From contig JAZSQZ010000066.1 of the NCBI GenBank assembly GCA_045538175.1, forward strand, positions 1-6,895: a DNA stretch of 6,895 nt, given 5' to 3'. Below are positions 1 to 5,189 of this stretch, one piece after another (position 1 is the stretch's first letter; every line of letters begins with the position of its first letter). The notes below the pieces were generated by a model that saw only the letters and a program-made list of their open reading frames with translations, had not been told where the DNA came from and searched no databases. The stretch is from JAZSQZ01 sp045538175 (GTDB lineage: Bacteria; Bacillota; Clostridia; Christensenellales; UBA1242). Both the position numbers and the translations under genes were made by a program.

Positions 1-252
1 ACTTATTGGAAAACTTCGGGTGAAGTAGACATTTTTACAACTTTTCATATTATCTTAAATTCTGATAATGATTTTGGATATGAGTTTTTTAAGAACATTG
101 AAACCAGTGATATTACAGAGGTTGAAAAGCATTTGACTAGAATTGCAGCATTTTTGCTTTCCACACAACATCTTGAAGGAACTTATTTGGCTGAAATCAA
201 AAAAGAGAAATCCAGAATAAAAGTTGATGAAATGGTGAAGGATTTTAAATGA
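1..252 (+). CDS. Hypothetical protein, C-terminal part (5' end outside window)
   Basis: The frame is open from the first base to TGA at 250-252, giving 83 residues of a protein whose start lies outside the window. I do not recognise the family. The visible part begins with an aromatic, beta-like stretch (DIFTTFHIILNSDNDFGYEF). It then changes to a probable long helix rich in Lys and Glu that ends in MVKDFK. That layout, a mixed globular part followed by a charged C-terminal helix ending in Asp-Phe, recurs in several genes of this window. The TGA overlaps the next ATG in an ATGA junction, so the two genes are probably translationally coupled. The bases encoding Lys-Asp (AAGGA, 238-242) are also the Shine-Dalgarno site of the next gene. 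Confidence 0.8.
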   Translation, partial: TYWKTSGEVDIFTTFHIILNSDNDFGYEFFKNIETSDITEVEKHLTRIAAFLLSTQHLEGTYLAEIKKEKSRIKVDEMVKDFK

Positions 253-611
253 TTCCAGACGAATATAAATTAACAGTAGAAAATGTTAATCGTACTGTAA
301 AAAACCTTCAAGTTTGTCACCAGGAAAGAGGTGGAAACCATTACTGGTATTTAAATGAATTTCAGGTACCGAATGAATGGATTATGAAATTTAACCCAGA
401 TGATAATACTTTTGAGATTTGCAGCGAAGTTACAGTTTGGTATGAACATATATCAACAGATAGTTCGTATGAACCTAAATCGTGTAGGTCAATTCCAAAA
501 GCAGTTAGAAGACTTAGAAGACAATATGAAGCAAGACTTAAATATTTGAAAGAAAAACGAATTAGAGAAAAATTAAGAATAATGGCAGGAGACTTTGAAG
601 AATGCGACTAA
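249..611 (+). CDS. Hypothetical protein, 120 aa, basic helical C-terminus
   Basis: The ATG at 249 overlaps the previous stop (ATGA), and AAGGA lies 6 bases upstream, which fixes the start. The family is not recognised. Residues 1-75 look globular and rich in aromatic residues (NHYWYLNEF, VTVWYEH). Residues about 82-115 form a strongly basic predicted helix with Arg and Lys clusters (AVRRLRRQYEARLKYLKEKR), which could bind nucleic acid or form a coiled coil; this is inference from composition only. The end reads AGDFEECD and so carries the Asp-Phe-Glu motif seen in other genes here. The gene overlaps the next one by 10 bases, and the next gene's SD (AGGAG) lies inside this coding region. Confidence 0.82.
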   Translation: MIPDEYKLTVENVNRTVKNLQVCHQERGGNHYWYLNEFQVPNEWIMKFNPDDNTFEICSEVTVWYEHISTDSSYEPKSCRSIPKAVRRLRRQYEARLKYLKEKRIREKLRIMAGDFEECD

Positions 612-1300
612 CATCAGAACTTAGAGAACAATACATTAGTAACGCCATAAAAGAAATTGAAAGTATAACTGGTCTAATTGTACCAGGTGAAATGCTGCAT
701 TATAATTCCTACGATAAAAAGGCTAAAATGGTAGAAGTTCCTATTGAATTTAATTGTAACTGTATCGCTGTAGACTGCGATGATTCTACATTAGGTGAAA
801 TGATTAGACTTAATAATCACAGATATTTTCACACTCAAACTGCTTATGATAAGTATAATAAGGTGTACCATTGGGGCGAAAATTCAATTTTTTTGTTGAA
901 CCAAAATATTTTTGACAAATTAAAAAGCATTGTAACTCTTGAAACCAAAATTTCTTCTATTGAAGAATGGAATAAATTTGTAAAGGTAAAACAAGATTAC
1001 AAAGACAAAAAAATAGCCGCATTACGTCACAAAAATAAGATGACTTTGGACTTTGATGGGTCTATTACCTTAAAAGAAATTGAACAGCGTTTTGGAGTTG
1101 ATTTAAAGTTAGTTTATCACAAAACGAAACTTTCATTTCACAAATGGTATAGGTCTTGGAGAGGGGCAATTCGCATTTATACTTATCCTGAATATGAATT
1201 GAAACTTAAACCAGCAGTTGAAAATCAGATTCGCAGTGAAAATTTGTATAATAGAGCTGAATACGAAGCCGAAATGAAACGATTAGGTCTACCTTTGTAA
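602..1300 (+). CDS. Hypothetical protein, 232 aa, possible helix-turn-helix
   Basis: The start at 602 lies within the previous gene, with AGGAG just upstream at a workable distance. No family is recognised as a whole. Residues about 156-176 (TLKEIEQRFGVDLKLVYHKTK) resemble a helix-turn-helix: an 'LKEIxxRFGV' first helix and turn, followed by a possible recognition helix. A basic, aromatic segment follows (KWYRSWRGAIRIY), which could be a wing or a further DNA contact. The N-terminal half has a CxC pair (residues 52 and 54) and Cys59, too few clustered ligands to call a zinc site. A DNA-binding or regulatory role is therefore only a suggestion. Lysine codons are mainly AAA (19 AAA, 6 AAG by my count), unlike the ligase downstream. 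It is the last gene of its block; a promoter-like region follows. Confidence 0.82.
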   Translation: MRLTSELREQYISNAIKEIESITGLIVPGEMLHYNSYDKKAKMVEVPIEFNCNCIAVDCDDSTLGEMIRLNNHRYFHTQTAYDKYNKVYHWGENSIFLLNQNIFDKLKSIVTLETKISSIEEWNKFVKVKQDYKDKKIAALRHKNKMTLDFDGSITLKEIEQRFGVDLKLVYHKTKLSFHKWYRSWRGAIRIYTYPEYELKLKPAVENQIRSENLYNRAEYEAEMKRLGLPL

Positions 1301-1314
1301 ACATTAATTTACAA
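1295..1314 (+). repeat. Inverted repeat at the stop of the 602-1300 gene
   Basis: TTGTAAA (1295-1301) and TTTACAA (1308-1314) are perfect reverse complements separated by CATTAA. The repeat includes the TAA stop of the upstream gene, and its right arm contains the proposed -35 box TTTACA. The core GTAAACATTAATTTAC (1297-1312) differs at only two of 16 positions from the sequence at 2101-2116. No U-tract follows, so it does not look like a terminator. An operator is the more natural reading, but this is inference. Confidence 0.55.
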
Positions 1315-1337
1315 CTATTTTCAGATTATTTTACTAT
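1308..1337 (+). promoter_or_regulatory. Putative sigma-70-type promoter for the 1372-2101 block
   Basis: A TTTACA -35 box (1308-1313) and TACTAT -10 box (1332-1337) are separated by 18 bases. Transcription would start near 1344, giving a leader of about 28 bases with a strong SD. It lies in one of the few intergenic gaps of the window, directly after the previous gene. The match is good but not perfect, and AT-rich DNA yields such matches by chance. Confidence 0.5.
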
Positions 1338-1371
1338 ATTTTGTCTAACACTATGAACGAAAGGAGTTAAT

Positions 1372-1635
1372 ATGACTGAAGAAGAATATAGAAGACACAG
1401 AGATGGTGAAGGTAGTCCTGAAGAAGCCAGAGATTTTTTTCATATGTTTATGAACAAAACTTGTGGAGCATCTGCCAGGGAGTCTGATGATTTGCTCCAC
1501 GAATATGTGAATGTAATGAGTAAAGCACATATGCTGGACGAAGATTCTGAGCCAGAACAAATTCCTGAACCAATTCCCGAACCAAAACAGGAAGAAAAGA
1601 TTATTTTGAAAGAATCGGAATACGAAGTACTCTAA
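1372..1635 (+). CDS. Acidic hypothetical protein, 87 aa, with Pro-Glu repeat
   Basis: AAGGAG at 1361-1366 lies 5 bases before the ATG and is one of the best ribosome sites here. The family is unknown. The protein is acidic, with a helical N-terminal part (MTEEEYRRHR, then PEEARDFFHMFMNK) and a low-complexity linker at residues about 58-75 that repeats Pro-Glu-Pro (EPEQIPEPIPEPKQEE). A short tail (IILKESEYEVL) follows. Such a linker normally gives an extended, flexible spacer. The first 15 bases of the gene (ATGACTGAAGAAGAA) recur exactly at 1644-1658, near the start of the next gene. Its TAA overlaps the next ATG (TAATG). It is the first gene after the proposed promoter at 1308-1337. Confidence 0.82.
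   Translation: MTEEEYRRHRDGEGSPEEARDFFHMFMNKTCGASARESDDLLHEYVNVMSKAHMLDEDSEPEQIPEPIPEPKQEEKIILKESEYEVL
1561..1584 (+). repeat. 12-bp tandem repeat encoding IPEP-IPEP
   Basis: ATTCCTGAACCA (1561-1572) is followed directly by ATTCCCGAACCA (1573-1584). The copies differ at one base and each encodes Ile-Pro-Glu-Pro, so the unit keeps frame inside the linker of the 87-aa protein. Confidence 0.8.
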
Positions 1636-2057
1636 TGACTATAATGACTGAAGAAGAAAAACAAGAATCATCAATGCGGTATTTGAAACTTAATGCTTCA
1701 ATGCACGAAGGCCGCAAAAGAAATCGTATCCCGGAAGGATTAAAACCAAAGTTCAATATAAGCGAAATTATAACGATGTATGAACATCTTGGTATTCATT
1801 GGTTTACAATTTCCATTAACGATAACTTTGAGTTATATTTCTATGAGCAGTACATTACTGAGTTAAAAGCAAATGGCGTAAGATACGAAGCAATAATTTA
1901 TCTTAGCAGAAATTATAGTAGTTATCTATCACAATGGTTTAATCACGCTTGGACTATCTCTGATGAAGACTTAGATAATTTTAAACGCAGGAATGGCTTT
2001 TTATTTGCTACTGAAATTGCAAACATTTCATCAATAACTTTCAAGGTATATCTATGA
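1635..2057 (+). CDS. Hypothetical protein, 140 aa
   Basis: The family is not recognised. The sequence looks globular, with alternating hydrophobic and aromatic segments (HLGIHWFTISINDNFELYFYEQ, split here only by its charged turns) and no signal peptide or membrane helix. The ATG at 1635 forms a TAATG junction with the previous stop, so re-initiation by the same ribosome is likely. No clear SD lies upstream. A second in-frame ATG at 1644 would give a protein beginning MTEEEKQE, matching the MTEEE start of the preceding gene, so the start is uncertain by three codons. The TGA at 2055-2057 overlaps a possible 15-codon gene that starts at 2054. Confidence 0.8.
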   Translation: MTIMTEEEKQESSMRYLKLNASMHEGRKRNRIPEGLKPKFNISEIITMYEHLGIHWFTISINDNFELYFYEQYITELKANGVRYEAIIYLSRNYSSYLSQWFNHAWTISDEDLDNFKRRNGFLFATEIANISSITFKVYL

Positions 2058-2101
2058 GTGGTTATACAAAAGTAGAAAATCTGAAAGATTTTGAACAATA
2101 G
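2054..2101 (+). CDS. Possible mini-gene, 15 aa (MSGYTKVENLKDFEQ)
   Basis: The ATG overlaps the previous TGA as ATGA, and AAGG at 2043-2046 lies 7 bases upstream, so translation initiation is plausible. The frame runs 15 codons to TAG. Its end (LKDFEQ) matches the Asp-Phe-Glu endings of larger genes in this window; TTTGAACAA is shared exactly with the end of the 3804-4214 gene. It could be a true small peptide, or the remnant of a larger gene of that kind after internal deletion. A chance frame is also possible. It is followed by the GTAAAC/ATTTAC element and then a terminator. Confidence 0.4.
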   Translation: MSGYTKVENLKDFEQ

Positions 2102-2116
2102 TAAACAAAAATTTAC
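2101..2116 (+). repeat. Inverted repeat GTAAAC-N4-ATTTAC upstream of the ligase promoter
   Basis: GTAAA (2101-2105) and TTTAC (2112-2116) are reverse complements around an A-rich loop. The 16-base sequence matches 1297-1312 at 14 positions and, like that copy, sits at the stop codon of the last gene of a block, upstream of a promoter. The repeated placement suggests a regulatory site, though the bases are simple and AT-rich. Confidence 0.45.
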
Positions 2117-2128
2117 ATAAAAATAACG

Positions 2129-2160
2129 AATATGGGTTGACAATTGACCCATATTTTTCT
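2129..2160 (+). terminator. Intrinsic terminator overlapping the ligase promoter
   Basis: AATATGGGT (2129-2137) pairs perfectly with ACCCATATT (2147-2155) to form a 9-bp stem with a 9-base loop, and T residues run on through 2158. This is the classical layout of a Rho-independent terminator and would end the transcript from 1308-2101. The GC content of the stem is modest (four GC pairs), so termination may be partial. The loop begins within the TTGACA -35 box of the next promoter. Confidence 0.7.
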
Positions 2161-2165
2161 ATATT
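2137..2165 (+). promoter_or_regulatory. Strong sigma-70-type promoter for the DNA ligase
   Basis: TTGACA (2137-2142), a 17-base spacer and TATATT (2160-2165) give a near-consensus promoter. Transcription would start near 2172, about 35 bases before the ligase ATG. The -35 box lies in the loop, and the spacer covers the 3' arm and U-tract, of the terminator at 2129-2160. It is the best promoter match in the window. Confidence 0.75.
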
Positions 2166-2206
2166 AAACTTAGAAAATGAAACAAACCACCAAATGAGGT
2201 AAAACA

Positions 2207-3328
2207 ATGGCAAATAACTCTCGCATTAAAGAACTTGAAATTGAAATCAAGAAAAACCAGGACGCTTACTACAACAACGAAGCCCTGATTAGTGATGCTG
2301 AATTTGACGCTTTGATGGATGAATTGAAGGAACTTGACCCGGAAAATGCACTTCTCACAACGGAAGTTGGTTCCGACCATACTGAAGGATTTAAGAAGGC
2401 CAAACACACAATTTTGATGGGAAGCCAATCCAAGGCAAATACTGAAGCTGAAATGAATAAGTTCGTTGGTGGAATTGATGCTTCTCTCTGCGTTGGTCAA
2501 TACAAAATGGATGGTGCTTCCATTGAACTCAATTACAAGAATGGTAAGTTTGTTCAGGCCATTACTCGCGGCGATGGTGAAACCGGTGATGATATTACTG
2601 ACAATGTTAAGAAGATGAATGGTGTCACGATGAAACTCACAATTCCTTACATTGGTGCTGTTCGTGGTGAAGTTCTTCTTCCTCGTTCTACTTATGAAAC
2701 TGAATTTGCTGGTGAATACAAAAATTGCCGAGCCGCTGCCAATGGAATTATGAAACACCTTGATGGTGCTGATTGTGAAAAGCTCACTGTGGTCTGCTAT
2801 GATGCTCGCAACATTGACGATAGCAAATCTTTTGAAACTCAGGAAAAGCTGATTGAATTTCTTGAAACAAACAAATTCAATGTTGCTCCGTACAAGTTCT
2901 TCAAAAATCTCACTGGCAAGATGGCGATGGATTACCTTAACGAAGTTTGGGAAGATTGGGATAACCTTGATTACGATATTGATGGCTTGGTTTGGAAGCA
3001 AAACAAGATTGATATGGTTGATATGGCAACCAACAAGCGTCCGAAAACGCAGATTGCTCTGAAGCCGGCGAAGGTACTTCGTGTGACGAAGTTGATTGAC
3101 ATTAAGTGGCAGATGCGAAACGGAACGCTTACGCCGGTTGGTGTGATTGCTCCGGTTGATCTTCAGGGTGCTACCATCAAGAAGGCTTCGCTCTGCAATA
3201 TTGCTCAGCTTGAAAAGATGGGAATTGAAATCGGCCACGAAGTTACCATTTGCCGCTGTGGTATGATTATCCCGAAGATTATCAAGGACAACACGACTGG
3301 CAAATATGCCAAGGGTTACGAATTTTAA
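2207..3328 (+). CDS. ligA: NAD+-dependent DNA ligase, short form lacking the C-terminal domains
   Basis: This enzyme seals nicks in double-stranded DNA using NAD+ as the adenylate donor, and probably serves phage replication or repair in the cytoplasm. Residues 19-41 match the NAD+-binding domain Ia (DAYYNNEALISDAEFDALMD). The adenylation domain follows: catalytic Lys100 in YKMDG, RGDGETGDDIT (121-131), RGEV (153-156), the IDGLVWK motif (258-264) and the motif V lysine, about Lys286. Residues about 297-358 match the OB-fold (NGTLTPVG, then IPKII). The protein stops at 373 residues, where bacterial LigA (about 670) continues with a zinc finger, HhH domain and BRCT domain; all three are absent. 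The segment before the catalytic lysine (MGSQSKAN) differs from the usual MLSLDNAF-like sequence. GAGG at 2196-2199 sets the start. It prefers AAG for lysine (27 AAG, 12 AAA), unlike the upstream genes. Confidence 0.95.
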   Translation: MANNSRIKELEIEIKKNQDAYYNNEALISDAEFDALMDELKELDPENALLTTEVGSDHTEGFKKAKHTILMGSQSKANTEAEMNKFVGGIDASLCVGQYKMDGASIELNYKNGKFVQAITRGDGETGDDITDNVKKMNGVTMKLTIPYIGAVRGEVLLPRSTYETEFAGEYKNCRAAANGIMKHLDGADCEKLTVVCYDARNIDDSKSFETQEKLIEFLETNKFNVAPYKFFKNLTGKMAMDYLNEVWEDWDNLDYDIDGLVWKQNKIDMVDMATNKRPKTQIALKPAKVLRVTKLIDIKWQMRNGTLTPVGVIAPVDLQGATIKKASLCNIAQLEKMGIEIGHEVTICRCGMIIPKIIKDNTTGKYAKGYEF

Positions 3329-3343
3329 TAAAGGAGAATTTAA

Positions 3344-3799
3344 ATGATTCTTAATTTACAATGGGCATATTCTCCGACAACTGGTGAAATCAAATACCAG
3401 TGGGATAAACTTGATGTATCCGACGATGAAGCTAAAATTATTCTTAAGGAAGCAATTCGTTATTGGGATATGGAAGAACTTTTCCACGAAGTGGGTGCTG
3501 GTTTTAAACATTTGGTAGATAGTCACATCAAGGTATTCGGCTTTGACTCCACCAATGATACAGATTATCAAAATAATCTTAAGAATTACATCAATGAATT
3601 TGGTGCTCCGAGACTTTTTGACATACAAATTAACAATGTATCTGTTGCGACTAAAGTTGAAGAAAAAGAAGAACAACTGTCTAATGAATATTGGGAAAAT
3701 GAAGATGCTGATGGTATGGATGAACCAACCATAATTGACGATGATGTTCTTGAAAAATTCATTGATGAACTGTTTGAACAAACTAAACAGGCGGTTTAG
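3344..3799 (+). CDS. Acidic hypothetical protein, 151 aa
   Basis: AAGGAG at 3331-3336 lies 7 bases before the ATG, and the gene starts 15 bases after the ligase stop, so it is probably co-transcribed with the ligase. No family is recognised. The first 105 residues look globular (MILNLQWAYSPTTGEIKYQW at the N-terminus). The last 45 residues are strongly acidic (EEKEEQLSNEYWENEDADG, then IIDDDVLEKFIDELFEQ), suggesting a flexible or interaction-prone tail, possibly a DNA-mimic-like or partner-binding region; that is composition-based inference only. No signal peptide or membrane helix is seen. Placement next to the ligase may hint at a DNA-related role but is weak evidence. Confidence 0.85.
   Translation: MILNLQWAYSPTTGEIKYQWDKLDVSDDEAKIILKEAIRYWDMEELFHEVGAGFKHLVDSHIKVFGFDSTNDTDYQNNLKNYINEFGAPRLFDIQINNVSVATKVEEKEEQLSNEYWENEDADGMDEPTIIDDDVLEKFIDELFEQTKQAV
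3789..3794 (+). promoter_or_regulatory. SD-like site that sets the start of the 3804 gene
   Basis: AGGCGG lies 9 bases before the ATG at 3804. It supports that start over the upstream in-frame ATG codons at 3735 and 3741, which lie deep inside the preceding gene and lack an SD. Confidence 0.5.
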
Positions 3800-3803
3800 T
3801 CAA

Positions 3804-4214
3804 ATGGAAGAACAACAAGTTAAAGACATTTGTGCGAAATTTCCACAACTGGAACTTGAAGTTTCACATGAAGATATTATGCCATTTTATCGCTGCTATG
3901 TGAAGAATGTAACTGCAGTTGATGATAGTTGTGACCGAGTAATTTTGTTTGGATATAGTACAAGTGAAGACAGTGTTAAATATTCCAGATATGTATCTTT
4001 GAATTTGGCACAATTTAAAAATGGTATTGGTGAAACAGAAATAACTTTTCCTGACCCATACAATGAAATTTACCTGCCTGAAGAATTGGAAGAAAAAATC
4101 AAAATATCTCTGTTGAGTATCAGAGTGTTGGAAGAAGCGAAGAAAAAATTTAATTCAAAATTGAAAAAGCTTGAACTTGAAAGTGACTTTGAACAAGGAG
4201 AAAACGATGAATAA
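3804..4214 (+). CDS. Hypothetical protein, 136 aa, related to the 6391-6774 product
   Basis: I start this gene at 3804, 4 bases after the previous stop, rather than at 3735. The longer form would overlap the previous gene by 65 bases and begins with residues that look like an out-of-frame reading of it. The family is unknown. The N-terminus (VKDICAKFPQLELE) resembles FKMVVGEFPELSLE in the 6391-6774 product. The C-terminal helix KISLLSIRVLEEAKKKFNSK and the bases after it align without gaps to that product over 31 residues, 13 identical, including KxSL, FNS and ExExDFE. The middle is mixed beta-like sequence. The end (DFEQGENDE) also encodes the AAGGAG site of the next gene, which overlaps by 8 bases. 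Confidence 0.83.
   Translation: MEEQQVKDICAKFPQLELEVSHEDIMPFYRCYVKNVTAVDDSCDRVILFGYSTSEDSVKYSRYVSLNLAQFKNGIGETEITFPDPYNEIYLPEELEEKIKISLLSIRVLEEAKKKFNSKLKKLELESDFEQGENDE
4195..4200 (+). promoter_or_regulatory. SD site that sets the start of the membrane protein gene
   Basis: AAGGAG lies 6 bases before the ATG at 4207. It favours this start over an upstream in-frame TTG at 4171. It lies inside the preceding gene, where it encodes part of Gln-Gly-Glu. Confidence 0.8.
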
Positions 4215-4455
4215 CAAAAGCGAACTTATTTACGCATTCTGGATTATCTACACAGCGTTTACAGCTCCGGCTTTTGCGCTTGCGATTGGTGACTTGATTA
4301 CAGCTCGCCTTAACAATGCTTACGATGTAAGTTGGGATGTTATCGCAATTGGTGCTGGTATTGGATTTTTCCTTGGTGTTTATCACCTTGTGAAGTGGTC
4401 TATTATCCAGGCACATTTGAAACTTAAGGACTACGAAGAAAAGGAAGGTAAATAA
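4207..4455 (+). CDS. Small membrane protein, 82 aa, two transmembrane helices
   Basis: Two hydrophobic segments are visible: residues about 7-31 (LIYAFWIIYTAFTAPAFALA) and about 44-67 (DVIAIGAGIGFFLGVYHLVK). They are joined by a short polar loop (TARLNNAYDVSW) and followed by a charged tail (LKLKDYEEKEGK). The product is therefore predicted to sit in the inner membrane as a hairpin. Size and topology fit class II holins, but many unrelated phage membrane proteins look alike and no endolysin gene is in the window, so I do not call it a holin. The start is set by AAGGAG at 4195-4200. Its TAA overlaps the next ATG (TAATG), and AAGGAAGG at 4441-4448 serves the next gene. Confidence 0.85.
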   Translation: MNNKSELIYAFWIIYTAFTAPAFALAIGDLITARLNNAYDVSWDVIAIGAGIGFFLGVYHLVKWSIIQAHLKLKDYEEKEGK

Positions 4456-4715
4456 TGTGGGTTCTACTTATTTTTACATTATATCACACTGGTCATGCAG
4501 CTGGTTCTGGAACCACTACTGTTCCTGGTTTTTCTTCAAAGGAAACTTGTGAAAAGGCTGGTTATGAATTTGTTACTAAAGCATCTGATATGAAATACTA
4601 TTTTTCAGTTCAAGAAAAACAGTGTTTGTTTGGTTGTAACGATGTTGGAACGTATACTTTATCTTATCATTCGGATAGATTGCAGTATGCTTATTCTTGT
4701 ATGGAGGTAAAATAA
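4455..4715 (+). CDS. Small Cys-containing protein, 86 aa, hydrophobic N-terminus
   Basis: The start codon overlaps the previous stop (TAATG), with AAGGAAGG just upstream. Residues 1-10 (MWVLLIFTLY) are hydrophobic and lead to HTGHAAGSG, which could be a short signal peptide with an Ala-containing cleavage site, although there is no basic N-region. Cysteines at 32, 57, 61 and 82 could form two disulfides in the periplasm. The segment GFSSKETCEKAGYEF resembles the F-x-[ST]-x-x-x-C-x-x-A pattern that I recall from small uncharacterised phage proteins with a similar hydrophobic start; this is recollection, not a verified match. Coupling to the membrane protein upstream suggests the two act together at the envelope. 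The function is unknown. Confidence 0.8.
   Translation: MWVLLIFTLYHTGHAAGSGTTTVPGFSSKETCEKAGYEFVTKASDMKYYFSVQEKQCLFGCNDVGTYTLSYHSDRLQYAYSCMEVK
4703..4707 (+). promoter_or_regulatory. SD site that sets the start of the 4715 gene
   Basis: GGAGG lies 7 bases before the ATG at 4715. It supports that start over the in-frame TTG at 4697, which would place the SD inside the coding region. Confidence 0.85.
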
Positions 4716-5182
4716 TGCGAAACATTTTTGAAGACCCGCATAAACACTATGATGTTCCTCGGTTTACGAAGGACAAAATCAAGGAAACCTTTTTGAAGCA
4801 CGAAGGTTGGAAAGTTCTTGATGAAGGGGAAGGTTACATCAGCTTTATGAAAAATGGATATGTTGATTTGGAAGGTTTCCAGGTCCTATTCATTACAAAC
4901 GAAGAAGAAGCTAAAGAAGAAGATTATCCCATTGGTGAAGGCTATATGATTCAAATGCAACCTTGGGTAGCAGTTGACTGGAGTGAACCTGAATGGTACA
5001 ACAGCATTGAAGATATGGTTCAGGAAGCCGAAAACCATATTAAAACTTATGGTAAAAAAAATAAGTTAACTCCTGAATGGGAAGAAGCCTACAAACTCTA
5101 TCCAAACTTTGACAAGATGGGAGTTGAAAAGAAAGCTGCTATCATTCGCAAACTTACAGGTGGAAAGGGTTTCTTGGTTTAA
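4715..5182 (+). CDS. Acidic hypothetical protein, 155 aa
   Basis: The ATG at 4715 forms a TAATG junction with the previous gene and has GGAGG 7 bases upstream, so I prefer it to the TTG at 4697. I do not recognise the family. Residues about 17-60 look like a helix followed by strands (KIKETFLKHEGWKVLDEGEG, then YISFMKNGYVDLEGFQVLFI). Residues about 63-72 are acidic (EEEAKEEDYP). A Trp-rich stretch lies at about 83-105 (WVAVDWSEPEWYNSIEDM), and a basic C-terminus ends in IIRKLTGGKGFLV. No signal peptide or membrane segment is seen, so it is probably cytoplasmic. It is the last gene before the intergenic region at 5183-5257. Confidence 0.83.
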   Translation: MRNIFEDPHKHYDVPRFTKDKIKETFLKHEGWKVLDEGEGYISFMKNGYVDLEGFQVLFITNEEEAKEEDYPIGEGYMIQMQPWVAVDWSEPEWYNSIEDMVQEAENHIKTYGKKNKLTPEWEEAYKLYPNFDKMGVEKKAAIIRKLTGGKGFLV

Positions 5183-5189
5183 AAAATTT

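Noticed and set aside
2159..3238. A 359-codon open frame on the minus strand across the ligase
   Set aside because: It lies fully antisense to a gene with clear ligase motifs, its product resembles no family, and such frames arise from the codon bias of the sense gene.
3310..3420. A frameshift that hid the zinc-finger, HhH and BRCT domains of the ligase
   Set aside because: The next gene has its own AAGGAG start and no four-cysteine cluster. I saw no ligase-like C-terminal sequence in other frames downstream.
3356..3781. A 141-codon minus-strand frame
   Set aside because: It is antisense to the 151-aa gene, rich in Phe and Ile as expected from reading Glu/Lys/Asp codons backwards, and has no SD context.
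3735..3803. Longer start for the 3804-4214 gene
   Set aside because: It would overlap the preceding gene by 65 bases, has no SD, and its extra residues look like a shifted reading of that gene.
4171..4206. Upstream TTG start for the membrane protein gene
   Set aside because: AAGGAG sits at a proper distance from the ATG at 4207, and the TTG lies inside the previous gene without an SD.
4697..4714. Upstream TTG start for the 155-aa gene
   Set aside because: GGAGG lies between this TTG and the ATG at 4715, so the ATG is the better start.
4207..4715. Calling the two small envelope-type genes a holin/spanin lysis cassette
   Set aside because: There is no endolysin in the window, no lipobox or coiled-coil spanin features, and two-helix topology alone is not specific.
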